Below, in pieces: positions 36,937-45,334 of a stretch of DNA of 64,000 nt. Location: contig CALVKC010000001.1 in the NCBI GenBank assembly GCA_944332505.1, positions 186,001 to 250,000 of the forward strand. Reading direction: 5' to 3'. The translations under genes were made by a program, and so were the position numbers. How positions within the stretch are numbered: position 1 is the first letter of the stretch; each line of letters opens with the position of its first letter. The notes beneath the pieces are model-generated. The model did not search any database and was not told the origin of the DNA. It saw only the letters and a list, made by a program, of their open reading frames with translations. The stretch is from an uncultured Bacilli bacterium (GTDB taxonomy: Bacteria; Bacillota_I; Bacilli_A; RF39; UBA660).

Positions 36937-39684
36937 TTATTCATCATCTTTCTTTACACTAGGAACATCATGATTCCAATACATCTTCATATTATAAAGA
37001 ATACGCTGTCTTTGTCTTTCTAAATTACGCTGAATTCGTAATATCTTCTTTTGGGCTTCTAAATCATTTTGATCTTCAGCTTGACGAAGATATCTTTTAC
37101 ACATTTCAAGTTCAACTTCTATTTCGTCTAATACTAATTGACGTTCTTTCTTTTGCATTTTTTTACTAATAGCAAATTGACCTAATGCTAAAATTATAGC
37201 TAGTGCAGGGTTTATTAATGCTACACCGCCATCTATTATTGCAGCTTTTACAATTTTTGATGCTGATGGTATAATAGATCCTCTAATAATAGCTTCACGG
37301 TTATTATTTCTAGCAGCTCTTTGCATTCCAGATATAAATAAATTTACAGAAGAATCAATACGTCTACTTGCTTCTTTATCCATATCTGAAGCTTTTTCTA
37401 CAGTCTTTCTCAATTTATTAGATATAGATTTTGCCATAGTAGTCATTGATTCATTGGTAGCTTTTAATGTTTTATTAATTGAAACTTCTACAAATAAATC
37501 TTCTAATCCATTAATAACTTCAAAAACATTAGTTGGATCATCATCACTGGTTGCAATATATTCTTCATTATCCAATTTTCTAATATTAGAATTTAAACAA
37601 GACATTCTGATCCATTTTTTACTTCCAGTATATTTATCTTTTAAATCTGCTAATTGCTCTTTATATATTGCATAAAGATTAGATTTATCGATAATTAAAG
37701 GATATTTAATAGCAATATCTGTAATAGTATCAATAGTATCTTCACTTAAATAATCTATAGAATTTTTAATATTTTTAGTAAAGTATTCTTTTGATAAGAA
37801 ATTAGAATTTTCTACCAATTTTTCAAATGATGTAGCTTCTAAATCAAAATCTAAGAAATCATCTTCACCTTTAATACTCTTTAATTCTGCATCTTTATCG
37901 TATTCTTCTCCTGTATCTTTAGCTAGTTTTTCATATTCAGATAATAAAGAATCTTGATATTCTTCTAGTTTTTCAATACCATTTTTTAAATACTTATCAT
38001 ATTCTTTTAAATTTTCTTTATCTTTATAATCAACTTTTTTAAGTTTTTCAGCAACTAATTTTCTTTCATTTTTAAATACAGTAATCATCTTAGATACATC
38101 TCTACGTTTTAATTTCATAGAAATAAATTGATCTAGGAATAACGTGATTCCTCCTAAAATAGGATTTATTGCTGTTGCTCCTACTACATATGATAATCTT
38201 AACCATGATAAGAAATTAGGAGTACCTTCAATAATTTGATCTGGTGATTTAGTAAATATTCTTGATATACAAGTTCTAATATCAGTTGATTTTTTAATAC
38301 GTGCTAATTTAAAATCGTTTACAATATCTTTTACATTTTTAGAAGCTGAAGATACAAATGATTCATCATAACTATCAAAACCTAATAAAATAGAAGCTTC
38401 ATTTTTACTATATTTAGCAGCATATTTATTTAAGATTTTTATATAGTTAGCTTGTGCCATATAACCTTCAGGACTTTTATTATCTCTCTTTTTAGAAACT
38501 CTATCTAATTCTTCTGCACATAATTTATTAAAATTTTCTCCAGTATATTGAGATGCAATATTTCTTACTAAATTATCTACATCTTTACTACAAGTATTTA
38601 GAATTTCTCCTCCTTGTACAGTGAATAATTTTCTTATACTAGAAAATACTTTACGTACATCCTGATCTGTGATATTATCAGATATATTATTTATAGTTTT
38701 TCCTAATTCACTAATATAAGGTTCTTTAAAACTATTAAAAGGTTTAGCTAATTCAGAATTTTCTAAGAATGGAGTTTCTTTATATATAAATGATACTGAT
38801 TCTTTATCAATGTTATCAAAAATAACAGATTCATTTAATAAATATCTCATATTATTTAAATCAGTGTCTGATACTTCTTTACTGATATAATTATTGACAA
38901 CTTCTTCTAATACTAAAGATTTATTAAAGTTTTTATCTTTTCTAGATAAAAAATAAAAACAAGTTTCAAGTGCAGCATTAAATCTTACATCTAATGGAGA
39001 ATTATATGTATTAATACATTCACAAATAGAATCTACTAATGATATTAATTCATAATCATTTTTAATATCAACAGATTCAACCATATTCATTATATTAAAT
39101 CTTTTCTGTATATTGTAAGTATTTTCTAAGATCCTATCACAATGATCATATTTTTCTAATGTATCTAAAATTTGAACATAAGATTCTCTAATATCTTTTT
39201 CTGTTACTTTATTTTTACCTAAACTTTTCTTTGCATTATTTTTTAAAGTTGATATACTTTTACTATTAGTATTTTTCACATTATCTACTAAAGCTTTTGT
39301 ATTATCTTTAATATCAGAGACATTATTTTTAATTCTTTCATTAATTTTATTTTTCATTCGTGTAGTCTTATATTTTAAATATCTAACAGATTGTTTTGCA
39401 TCTCTTACAGTAGGTGCAATTTCATTAATGATATATGATTTAATATATTCATATTCTGATTTGATACTGGTTTCATCTAATATATTCATCACAGTTTTAA
39501 AACACTCTACTTGTGTTTCGTTTAAGCTTTCCCAATGTTGTAATAAAAATTTCTTGTCATTAAATTGACAAGTATTACTTTCTAATAACATTTTTGATTT
39601 ATTATGAAATTTATTATATTCGTATTCTTTATTCGATAAATTAATATATCTACTACGTTTCATAATATCGTCGATTTGTATCAT
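36937..39684 (-). CDS. Large virion-like protein with two membrane-hairpin modules
   Basis: 915 aa. Mostly helical. Two similar modules occur: at ~490-560 (LSYVVGATAINPILGGITLF followed by MKLKRRDVSKM) and at ~800-900 (IIDGGVALINPALAIILALG followed by ISKKMQKKERQ), each a hydrophobic Gly-rich stretch with INP, then a basic coiled-coil helix. This looks like an internal duplication. Amphipathic hairpins of this sort could insert in membranes during entry. Family not recognised. Confidence 0.7.
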   Translation of the reverse strand: MIQIDDIMKRSRYINLSNKEYEYNKFHNKSKMLLESNTCQFNDKKFLLQHWESLNETQVECFKTVMNILDETSIKSEYEYIKSYIINEIAPTVRDAKQSVRYLKYKTTRMKNKINERIKNNVSDIKDNTKALVDNVKNTNSKSISTLKNNAKKSLGKNKVTEKDIRESYVQILDTLEKYDHCDRILENTYNIQKRFNIMNMVESVDIKNDYELISLVDSICECINTYNSPLDVRFNAALETCFYFLSRKDKNFNKSLVLEEVVNNYISKEVSDTDLNNMRYLLNESVIFDNIDKESVSFIYKETPFLENSELAKPFNSFKEPYISELGKTINNISDNITDQDVRKVFSSIRKLFTVQGGEILNTCSKDVDNLVRNIASQYTGENFNKLCAEELDRVSKKRDNKSPEGYMAQANYIKILNKYAAKYSKNEASILLGFDSYDESFVSSASKNVKDIVNDFKLARIKKSTDIRTCISRIFTKSPDQIIEGTPNFLSWLRLSYVVGATAINPILGGITLFLDQFISMKLKRRDVSKMITVFKNERKLVAEKLKKVDYKDKENLKEYDKYLKNGIEKLEEYQDSLLSEYEKLAKDTGEEYDKDAELKSIKGEDDFLDFDLEATSFEKLVENSNFLSKEYFTKNIKNSIDYLSEDTIDTITDIAIKYPLIIDKSNLYAIYKEQLADLKDKYTGSKKWIRMSCLNSNIRKLDNEEYIATSDDDPTNVFEVINGLEDLFVEVSINKTLKATNESMTTMAKSISNKLRKTVEKASDMDKEASRRIDSSVNLFISGMQRAARNNNREAIIRGSIIPSASKIVKAAIIDGGVALINPALAIILALGQFAISKKMQKKERQLVLDEIEVELEMCKRYLRQAEDQNDLEAQKKILRIQRNLERQRQRILYNMKMYWNHDVPSVKKDDE

Positions 39685-39763
39685 ATGCTACTCCTCCTTC
39701 TTAAAATTAATAATAAGTTAATGCTTTTAAATATGCAGTAACATTATTAGACAAACAAAAAAT

Positions 39764-39783
39764 AAAAGACTAATTAGTCTTTT
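39764..39783. terminator. Palindromic terminator at the far end of the repeat array
   Basis: AAAAGACTAATTAGTCTTTT with A/T tails on both sides, so it can stop transcription from either direction; on the minus strand it ends the Tas-array unit (TTTTATTTTTTG). Confidence 0.7.
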
Positions 39784-39802
39784 ATTTTGACTTTTACAAG
39801 CA

Positions 39803-40738
39803 ATGATTAAATTATCTGTCTTGAATCTTTAATCTATAGTAATTAAATTTAATACTCTGAATCTTTTACTTACCTTAATTGAATTTTTAAACATGAATCT
39901 TTTCTAGCACCTAATTAAATTTATTTATATGAATCTTTAACCTAACCATAATTAAATTTATGTGCATGAATCTTTTTTAGATAATGATTAAATTGATAAT
40001 TATGAATCTTTTCCACATATTAATTAAATTAATTGGGATGAATCTTTTATTTTGTATGATTAAACTTGGAAATCATGAATCTTTACTTTTTTTCTGATTA
40101 AATTTTCATCTTCATGAATCTTTTATACAAAATAATTAAAATACAGCTTTTGAATCTTTTTGTGATACATGATTAAATTTAAGTATATGAATCTTTTTTC
40201 CAAAATAATTAAATTAACGGTTTTGAATCTTTTTATAGTTATATGATTATATTAACTTCTTATGAATCTTTTACACCTATTGATTTAATAAATCAGAATA
40301 AATCTTATATAATTATTAATTAAATTACATTATTTGAATCTTTTATTTTATATGATTAAACTTAGAAACTATGAATCTTTTCGACTTTGTAATTAAATTG
40401 TATGAAATGAATCTTTTATTCTCTGTGATTAAATTTCCACAATATGAATCTTTTATGAACGATAATTAAATTTTTTTCTGAATCTTTTCTATCAACTAAT
40501 TAAATTGTACGAGATGAATCTTTTTATCAATCTAATTAAATTTATACACATGAATCTTTTCTATATAATAATTAAATTATTGTCAATGAATCTTTTATGA
40601 ACGATAATTAAATTTTTTTTCTGAATCTTTTCTATATAATAATTAAATTTATATATATAAATCTTTTATTTTCGATGAATAAGTTCGAATTAATGAATCT
40701 TTTTCTATATTTAATTAAATTGAACGTTTTGAATAAAT
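39803..40738 (-). repeat. TIGR-like guide array: about 25 units, period 36 bp
   Basis: No gene. On the plus strand every unit reads TGAATCTTTT - 9-11 variable bases - RATTAAATT - 8-10 variable bases. Box 1 begins at 39822, 39858, 39894, 39930, 39967, 40003, 40039, 40076, 40115, 40151, 40188, 40224, 40263, 40299, 40335, 40372, 40408, 40445, 40479, 40515, 40551, 40587, 40622, 40658, 40694 (steps 34-39, mostly 36), with half-units at both ends. Two short boxes plus two ~9-nt variable segments per 36 bp is the plan of tandem interspaced guide RNA arrays (dual-guide tigRNAs of ~36 nt), not of CRISPR. Variable segments are mostly unique. Strand set to match the neighbouring Tas gene; actual transcription direction is inferred. 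Confidence 0.85.
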
Positions 40739-40767
40739 TATGCAGTTGGAATTTATCCAACTGCATA
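40739..40767 (-). terminator. Hairpin between Tas gene and array, stop codon in loop
   Basis: TATGCAGTTGGA inverted repeat with the TAA stop of the Tas gene in the loop. On the minus strand it is followed by AATTTATTC, a poor T-run, so read-through into the array or use as an RNA processing site is plausible. Confidence 0.65.
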
Positions 40768-41850
40768 AAAATCTACTTCTGGTTTAATATAGTCTTTATG
40801 ACCTAGATGTGTAAATACATAAAATGGTGCTGGAACAGAGTTATTATGTACTCTATACATTTCTTCAAAAAGATGAGAAATGAAAATTTTACATGCCCAT
40901 CTTTTTGCACGTCTATCAATATGTGCTTTAGGTAATTTACCAACACTATAAGCTTTATAAGCATCAGTATCTTTACCAATATTTTTAGTAGCAAGAATTC
41001 TTTCAGCTTGATCTTTGTAATGAAGTTTTTCATTTAATTCAGTTTCAAGAGCTTTACGCTGTTTATATAATTCACCATATAAAGATCCTCTATTTGCAAC
41101 TTTTACAAAAGATTCCTCAATCTTAAACATAATAACTTTAAGATTCTTATTATAAGGAATTTTAGATATAGCTTTAATCAATTCAGATTTAGATCTTGAT
41201 TTTAATTTTCCTTCAGAATCATATTTAGAACAAGAGTCATTTAAATATTTATAACTCCATTTAGTTCTAATAGATAATTGTTCTAGATGATCATCAGTAA
41301 TAGTTTTAGAATCTCCTAATACTTCTTCTACAATTTTTCTAGAAGCTTCAGCTCCTAACCAAGGTCTATTATTATCATTTAATCCTGCATAAGAGATAAA
41401 ATGAGTAGCATATTCAATACCTTCCACATCAAAATATGCTAATAATGCAGATGCTAATGTAGGACCGATACCTTTAATTTGTAATAACCATCTTCCTACT
41501 TCACTAGTTTGTGCAACACAATTTAAAGCATCTTTTAATCCTTTTTCTTGGATCATTTGAGTTTTTAATTGCCATTCTAGAATATCAGCAAATGCATTAG
41601 TAGACAATTCATCAGCCTCTTGTCTAATAGATCTGATTTGTCCTTGTAATGCAATACGTTTTTCTTGGATCTGATAGAAGTTATCAACTAATGCTTTAAT
41701 TTCTTGACGTGATGCATTAGTTACAGATTTAATTTCTTTCTTTAAATCTTTTCCAAGATTTTCTGGAATTAGAAGTTCTACTTCTCCTTCTAATAAATCC
41801 ACGTCTAAATTTTCATTTAGAGTTTTTGCTTTTTCTTTTGTTTTTGTCAT
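40753..41850 (-). CDS. tasA: Tas-like protein (Nop / IS110-C-terminal-like domain), no nuclease domain
   Basis: 365 aa. Residues ~35-110 are helical and coiled-coil prone. Residues 122-160 (LLQIKGIGPTLASALLAYFD, then HFISYAGLNDNNRP) match the GIGP helix-hairpin region shared by Nop domains of box C/D snoRNP proteins and the transposase-20 domain of IS110. The C-terminus has RRAKRWACKIFISHLFEEMY. There is no DEDD/RuvC N-terminus as in IS110, no HNH and no RuvC. With the adjacent 36-bp array this fits a TasA-type RNA-guided DNA-binding protein of TIGR-Tas. Early-type promoter at 41923 and a leader hairpin at 41861. Confidence 0.8.
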   Translation of the reverse strand: MTKTKEKAKTLNENLDVDLLEGEVELLIPENLGKDLKKEIKSVTNASRQEIKALVDNFYQIQEKRIALQGQIRSIRQEADELSTNAFADILEWQLKTQMIQEKGLKDALNCVAQTSEVGRWLLQIKGIGPTLASALLAYFDVEGIEYATHFISYAGLNDNNRPWLGAEASRKIVEEVLGDSKTITDDHLEQLSIRTKWSYKYLNDSCSKYDSEGKLKSRSKSELIKAISKIPYNKNLKVIMFKIEESFVKVANRGSLYGELYKQRKALETELNEKLHYKDQAERILATKNIGKDTDAYKAYSVGKLPKAHIDRRAKRWACKIFISHLFEEMYRVHNNSVPAPFYVFTHLGHKDYIKPEVDFYAVG

Positions 41851-41860
41851 GATTAAATTC

Positions 41861-41885
41861 TCCTCTTCGTCATTAAGACGGAATT
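41861..41885 (-). promoter_or_regulatory. 5' leader hairpin of the Tas gene
   Basis: Minus strand AATTCCGTCTTAATGACGA then GAGGAGAA, nearly the same as at 28275-28297. The CGTC/GACG stem ends directly at the ribosome site, as a translational operator would. Confidence 0.6.
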
Positions 41886-41922
41886 AACAATAGATGATAA
41901 GCAATCTCATCTATTCACAAAT

Positions 41923-41937
41923 ATAATATACAATTAA
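41923..41937 (-). promoter_or_regulatory. Phage promoter of the Tas gene, TTGTAA-N19-TATATTATA
   Basis: TAATTGTATATTATA with TTGTAA 19 nt upstream, one of the best matches in the window; 73 bp before the Tas start. Confidence 0.75.
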
Positions 41938-42019
41938 AATTTCATTAATTTACAATATGCATACCATTACAATAGCTTAACATATTCGTAATTAATAAGA
42001 AAAAGGAGGATCATAGAAA

Positions 42020-42850
42020 ATGGCTAATATTGGATATATAATCTGTGAAAATCTATCACAGGTAAAAGATATGAAAATTGTCGGTAAAACTCCTTCTGGT
42101 AAACCTATTGGAGAAGGTATTCTTCAAGAAGTAGAAGAGGATAACCGTAATGGTAGATACTATGAAAAAGATCAATTATTTCCACAATTGAAAACAGAAA
42201 GAACTTTAGAATTATTAAAAACTGGTAACTTTAAAGGTGAAAATGGTCATCCTATGACAAATGATATTAAGAGACAAGCTACAATTGATCCTAATAACGT
42301 AGTTGTTAAATTCTTAGATATTTGGACAGAAGGTAACTTTATTAAAGCTAGATTTACTGGAACTAATAATGCTTTAGGTGAAAGTTTTAATAAAGATATG
42401 CTTGATGGGGAACTACCATCTTTCTCATTACGTGCTTTAGGTACTATTGTTAATAAAAATGGTCATGCATGTGTTAGAAATATTAAATTAATCACATGGG
42501 ATAGAGTTATTTATCCTTCTCATAAACATGCATACATGGAAAGATTAGTATCAGAATCTGCAGGTATGAATGAAGAGTATATGACAGGTAACGGAAATAA
42601 TTTATTTGTAGATGAAAACTATCATGGATTTGTAACTCCTATTACAAATGAAAAAGTAGTAAATCTTTTAAAACAAGAAAGTGCTAATGTAAATTTTGTA
42701 ATGGAAAACTTCGAAGGTATTTATGAATCAATTGAATTAATTGATAACGGTAGAAGTATTAAATTAGCTGATGGTAAAGGAACAGCTTTAGTTGTAAACT
42801 TAGAACAACATGTTCAAGATATTTTAATGGACTATTGTTACAAAAAATAA
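42020..42850 (+). CDS. Prohead protease, S80/gp21-like
   Basis: 276 aa. GEGILQEVEEDNRNGRYYEK resembles the N-terminal strand of T4 gp21/phiKZ-type prohead proteases; GENGHP (residues 74-79) carries the likely catalytic His and LPSFSLRALG (about 133-142) the likely nucleophile Ser, followed by the strand VRNIKLITWD. The enzyme would trim capsid and internal proteins during head maturation. It is isolated on the plus strand among minus genes; AAAGGAGG before ATG. Confidence 0.75.
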   Translation: MANIGYIICENLSQVKDMKIVGKTPSGKPIGEGILQEVEEDNRNGRYYEKDQLFPQLKTERTLELLKTGNFKGENGHPMTNDIKRQATIDPNNVVVKFLDIWTEGNFIKARFTGTNNALGESFNKDMLDGELPSFSLRALGTIVNKNGHACVRNIKLITWDRVIYPSHKHAYMERLVSESAGMNEEYMTGNGNNLFVDENYHGFVTPITNEKVVNLLKQESANVNFVMENFEGIYESIELIDNGRSIKLADGKGTALVVNLEQHVQDILMDYCYKK

Positions 42851-42878
42851 AAGACTAGAGGTTAATCCTCTAGTCTTT
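42850..42878. terminator. Bidirectional terminator
   Basis: AAAGACTAGAGG inverted repeat between the convergent prohead protease and the gene ending at 42870; A/T-rich flanks both sides. Confidence 0.8.
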
Positions 42879-43256
42879 ATTTATTGTATATAATTCTCTT
42901 AGAATTCTTTTTGGATAGTGATATGCTTTTTGTATTTGTTTATCTCTCCACTCAAAATCTATACCATATCCTGCAAATATTATATAAGTATCATTTTGAT
43001 TTTTTATATAGATACGAGTTATTCTATCTAGTCTTTTAATCTCAAAATAAACACCTTTTACTTTCTTAATAATTTTTCGATATGGGTGATAAAGATCAAT
43101 AAAATCATATAATATAGTATCATCATATTTTGCCTCGAATCCTTTAGGATAGATACTAAATTTTATACCATTTATAAAACATTCACCATCAAGAAAATCT
43201 TTATTTATTAATTTATTATTTTTATAAATTAATACTCCATTATCTATTAATGCCAT
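42870..43256 (-). CDS. Hypothetical protein, 128 aa
   Basis: Start placed at ATG 43256 (MALIDNG) after AGAGGAAA; the longer frame to 43277 overlaps the upstream gene without a ribosome site. Beta-rich, basic. Function unknown. Confidence 0.65.
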   Translation of the reverse strand: MALIDNGVLIYKNNKLINKDFLDGECFINGIKFSIYPKGFEAKYDDTILYDFIDLYHPYRKIIKKVKGVYFEIKRLDRITRIYIKNQNDTYIIFAGYGIDFEWRDKQIQKAYHYPKRILRELYTINKD

Positions 43257-43269
43257 ATAATATTTCCTC

Positions 43270-44394
43270 TTAAACAATCTGAAACCAATAATCTTTACGA
43301 TCGATAATATTATCTTTAATTTTAATAATAAATATAGAAATTAAATTATATTCAAAGTTTTTAATAATTTTAATAGCTAAACCATTATTAAGTTTTACAT
43401 ATCTATTAGCTTTAGTATAATCTACTTCAGCAATTTCACTAATCTCTTTTCGTGATGTATTAATACATTCTTTATACGAACCATCATCAAATTGCTTAAT
43501 GAATGTTGTATATGTTTTATAAGTACCATCTTTTTTACGTACTGTCAATATATCTTTATCATCAATATTTACAGGTTTAGCAATTAAAGAAAATAATTTA
43601 TGAGGTATACCTATCTTTATTATATTTTCCATTAATTTAATAGCAGCTTCATTTGTATATAAATACATTTGACTATTTTCATAATCTCCAATATAATCAT
43701 TGATATTGAAGAATCCGTTTTTAGTATAGAATTTATCTAATTTATAGAATAATGCATTACGTTCTTCTGAAGTAGCATTTTCAAATTCTTCTTTAGTGTA
43801 TTCATCTTTTGAAAATCCTGCTTGGGCAAAGAATAATTTATCATCTCCTATATTTTCTTTAATATAATTCTGTAATAATTCACTACCTATGCCTTTATTT
43901 CTAAATTCTTTAGGAATAAAAATTGCATTGCAATATGATATGCTATCAAAAATATCATCACACCATCCATATGCATCTTGAACCCAAAAAGGCTCACTTT
44001 TTAAATCAAAATCTTTGTCTTTAAAATTAATTACCTTTGTAGTTAGCTTTGTAGCTAGTTCTAAATTTTCTTTATTCATTTTTTGTCCTCCTCTATTATT
44101 ATTTAAATATCCATTAGATGTTTCACAGTAAATTTCATTACCATTTTCATCATATGTATATTTTTCCCAATATACGTTACCTTTATTATCAGGAACTAAT
44201 TCTAAAATTTCAGTAGATTCCATATAAATTAAACGACCATTTTCATCATATTTATATGAAGTATAAGTTTCATTATAAATATCTTCTTTATAGACTAAAT
44301 GACCATCTTTATCATATTTATATCTATAATTTTCATTATAAGTTTTATAATGAATTAAATGACCATTCTCATCATATTTTACTATTTTATCCAT
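43270..44394 (-). CDS. YD-repeat region fused in frame to a GNAT domain
   Basis: 374 aa from ATG 44394. Residues ~1-100 are YD units (KYDENGHLIHYKTYNEN, KYDENGRLIYMEST); residues ~106-374 hold a GNAT acetyltransferase (FIPKEFRNKGIGSELLQNYI). At 44079 an in-frame ATG (MNKENLEL) follows GAGGAGG by 7 nt, the best ribosome site of the region, so the GNAT part may also be made alone. Other YD proteins here end in YED and a stop at this point, so this looks like a loss of the stop between two former genes. Confidence 0.7.
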   Translation of the reverse strand: MDKIVKYDENGHLIHYKTYNENYRYKYDKDGHLVYKEDIYNETYTSYKYDENGRLIYMESTEILELVPDNKGNVYWEKYTYDENGNEIYCETSNGYLNNNRGGQKMNKENLELATKLTTKVINFKDKDFDLKSEPFWVQDAYGWCDDIFDSISYCNAIFIPKEFRNKGIGSELLQNYIKENIGDDKLFFAQAGFSKDEYTKEEFENATSEERNALFYKLDKFYTKNGFFNINDYIGDYENSQMYLYTNEAAIKLMENIIKIGIPHKLFSLIAKPVNIDDKDILTVRKKDGTYKTYTTFIKQFDDGSYKECINTSRKEISEIAEVDYTKANRYVKLNNGLAIKIIKNFEYNLISIFIIKIKDNIIDRKDYWFQIV

Positions 44395-44737
44395 CTCCAT
44401 TTTCCTCTTCTATTATAAAATGAATATGCTTAGTAAGATATTCAGTATAAATTTTTATTAAGAATCTATCAATTTTTATTAATTGTTTAGAATCTTCTAA
44501 TCTTATTTTTAATACATAATTATCTAATCCTACTAAAGACATAACCGTATTAATAGTTATTGTATATTTTGGTAAATTTTCTGACAATACAAATATAACA
44601 GTTCTGCCTTTTATCTCTATAGATTTTATATAATATTCATCTCCATTTTTTATAACTGAAATTTCATCAGTATATATATTTAAAGAATTTAAAGTGTTAA
44701 TATTTTCTATTTCTTTTTTAAATTCTAAAAATTTCAT
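44387..44737 (-). CDS. Hypothetical protein, 116 aa
   Basis: AAGGAG site; no motif recognised. Stop overlaps the start of the YD-GNAT gene, so they are coupled. Promoter at 44767. Confidence 0.65.
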   Translation of the reverse strand: MKFLEFKKEIENINTLNSLNIYTDEISVIKNGDEYYIKSIEIKGRTVIFVLSENLPKYTITINTVMSLVGLDNYVLKIRLEDSKQLIKIDRFLIKIYTEYLTKHIHFIIEEENGDG

Positions 44738-44766
44738 ATTATTCCTTCTCCTTTCTATTTCATAAA

Positions 44767-44781
44767 TATAATATATAATTA
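44767..44781 (-). promoter_or_regulatory. Phage promoter, TATATTATA core
   Basis: TAATTATATATTATA, 30 bp before the start at 44737. Confidence 0.6.
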
Positions 44782-44808
44782 TATTTCAATATTAAGATAA
44801 AAAATAAA

Positions 44809-44832
44809 AAGACTAGGAATTACCCTAGTCTT
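44809..44832 (-). terminator. Hairpin terminator
   Basis: AAGACTAGGG-type inverted repeat at the end of the repeat-protein gene; minus-strand TTTTTATTTTTT tail. Confidence 0.75.
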
Positions 44833-45220
44833 AAATATATGCACAATCTTTAATAAAATTTTGAGATACTGATTGACATTCTATGATTCCTCTCCAATGT
44901 AATTTATTAAGATTTTCTTTTATAAATCTTTCTGATAAATTTTGACACCATGATACATGTTCCATATCTAATCTATCTTCATATTTTTTAATAAAATCTT
45001 CAGATAATACTTGAAAAGAAGATATCCATCTCCAGTTTATTTTATCTTTATGCTTTTCTATAAACTCTTCTGATAATTTTTGATTACATGATATTGCATC
45101 CCACCATAAATATTTTTTATATTTATCCATAAATTCTTCAGATAAATCATAGAATTCGGATATATAATCCCATCCTTTTAGTTTAGCTATTGTTAGTAAG
45201 TATTTTTCATTTTTTATCAA
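44831..45220 (-). CDS. Tandem W-repeat protein, TTG start
   Basis: 129 aa from TTG 45220, 9 nt after AAAGGA (the GTG at 45229 abuts the ribosome site). Five ~24-residue units of the form WxxISxxQxLSExFIxKxxDK, e.g. WWDAISCNQKLSEEFIEKHK. Such alpha-helical repeats form a solenoid and probably bind a protein; related units are seen in the 26643-28265 protein. The same repeat type occurs in large DNA viruses and giant phages, from memory. Confidence 0.75.
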   Translation of the reverse strand: MIKNEKYLLTIAKLKGWDYISEFYDLSEEFMDKYKKYLWWDAISCNQKLSEEFIEKHKDKINWRWISSFQVLSEDFIKKYEDRLDMEHVSWCQNLSERFIKENLNKLHWRGIIECQSVSQNFIKDCAYI

Positions 45221-45260
45221 TTTTAACACTCCTTTAAAATAATTTTTATGTATTCCTGTC

Positions 45261-45276
45261 TATAATATATGCTTGA
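45261..45276 (-). promoter_or_regulatory. Phage promoter, duplicated variant
   Basis: CAAGCATATATTATA with upstream TTGTCA; near copy of the promoter at 2834. Confidence 0.6.
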
Positions 45277-45305
45277 GATATTGAAGAATGACAAAAAATA
45301 AAATA

Positions 45306-45331
45306 GGGGGTTAGGAATATTCCTAACCCCC
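45306..45331 (-). terminator. GC-rich hairpin terminator
   Basis: GGGGGTTAGGAAT perfect inverted repeat, minus-strand TATTTTATTTTTTG tail. Confidence 0.8.
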
Positions 45332-45334
45332 TTA

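Noticed and set aside
39803..40738. CRISPR array
   Set aside because: Conserved parts are only ~10 and ~9 nt, two per unit, with two short variable segments; no 23-45 nt repeats, no cas genes.
39803..40738. Replication origin iterons or partition site
   Set aside because: Iterons repeat whole sites without two variable segments per unit. Not excluded, but the adjacent Nop-like protein favours a guide array.
40753..41850. IS110-family transposon with bridge RNA
   Set aside because: The DEDD N-terminal catalytic domain is missing and there are no element ends; only the C-terminal GIGP-type domain matches.
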